Source of the DNA: Bacillota bacterium
GTDB taxonomy: Bacteria; Bacillota; Bacilli; Tumebacillales; Effusibacillaceae
Assembly: GCA_020059765.1 (NCBI GenBank)
Contig: JAGVBM010000155.1
Coordinates: forward strand, 1-5,082
Length of the DNA: 5,082 nucleotides
Direction of reading: 5' to 3'
This document shows positions 5,074 through 5,082 of this stretch, one piece after another. How positions within the stretch are numbered: position 1 is the first letter of the stretch; each line of letters opens with the position of its first letter. The notes beneath the pieces were generated by a model, which had not been told where the DNA came from, did no database searches, and saw only the letters and a list, made by a program, of their open reading frames with translations. Made by a program: the position numbers and the translations under genes.

Positions 5074-5082
5074 TCTATAAAA

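Noticed and set aside
1..5082. CRISPR array, tRNA, riboswitch or insertion sequence
   Set aside because: No regularly spaced repeats, cloverleaf, conserved aptamer core or transposase ORF was seen on either strand.

Overview
The window looks like a stretch of chromosome from a Bacillota (Firmicutes) bacterium of the order Bacillales, plausibly near Alicyclobacillaceae/Effusibacillus. The grounds are strong G-rich Shine-Dalgarno sites, frequent GTG/TTG starts, moderate GC content, and a gene set of YpmS-like anchored protein, AtpZ, M42 aminopeptidase and a MotI/YpfA-type PilZ protein. The genus is an inference. No phage, insertion sequence, tRNA, rRNA or CRISPR array is visible, and no gene-free stretch exceeds 300 bases.

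Layout. Positions 1-133 hold a decayed, deletion-riddled tandem copy of the promoter and 5' part of the next gene. 147-719 (minus) is a membrane-anchored, YpmS-like protein. 923-1498 (plus) is an unrecognised cytoplasmic protein, convergent with 1541-1777 (minus), a lone atpZ-type gene. A nested hairpin terminator at 1820-1890 separates atpZ from 1899-2234 (minus), an unrecognised 111-residue protein. That gene is divergent from 2378-3433 (plus), an M42 metallo-aminopeptidase; a palindrome lies between the two. 3488-4171 (minus) is a c-di-GMP-binding PilZ flagellar-brake protein (MotI/YpfA type), preceded by a strong -10 box and a nine-codon upstream ORF. 4333-5014 (minus) is an mntA-hepT (MNT/HEPN) toxin-antitoxin pair with its own promoter.

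How the genes relate. Most are single-gene units with their own ribosome binding sites, so this is mainly housekeeping and accessory chromosome rather than one pathway. The only clear functional pair is MntA/HepT, a nucleotidyltransferase antitoxin and a HEPN ribonuclease toxin, with the two reading frames overlapping by 104 bases. I see no convincing new multi-gene system. The most unusual items are the collapsed tandem duplicate at the left edge, the leader ORF in front of the PilZ gene, and the long mntA-hepT overlap.
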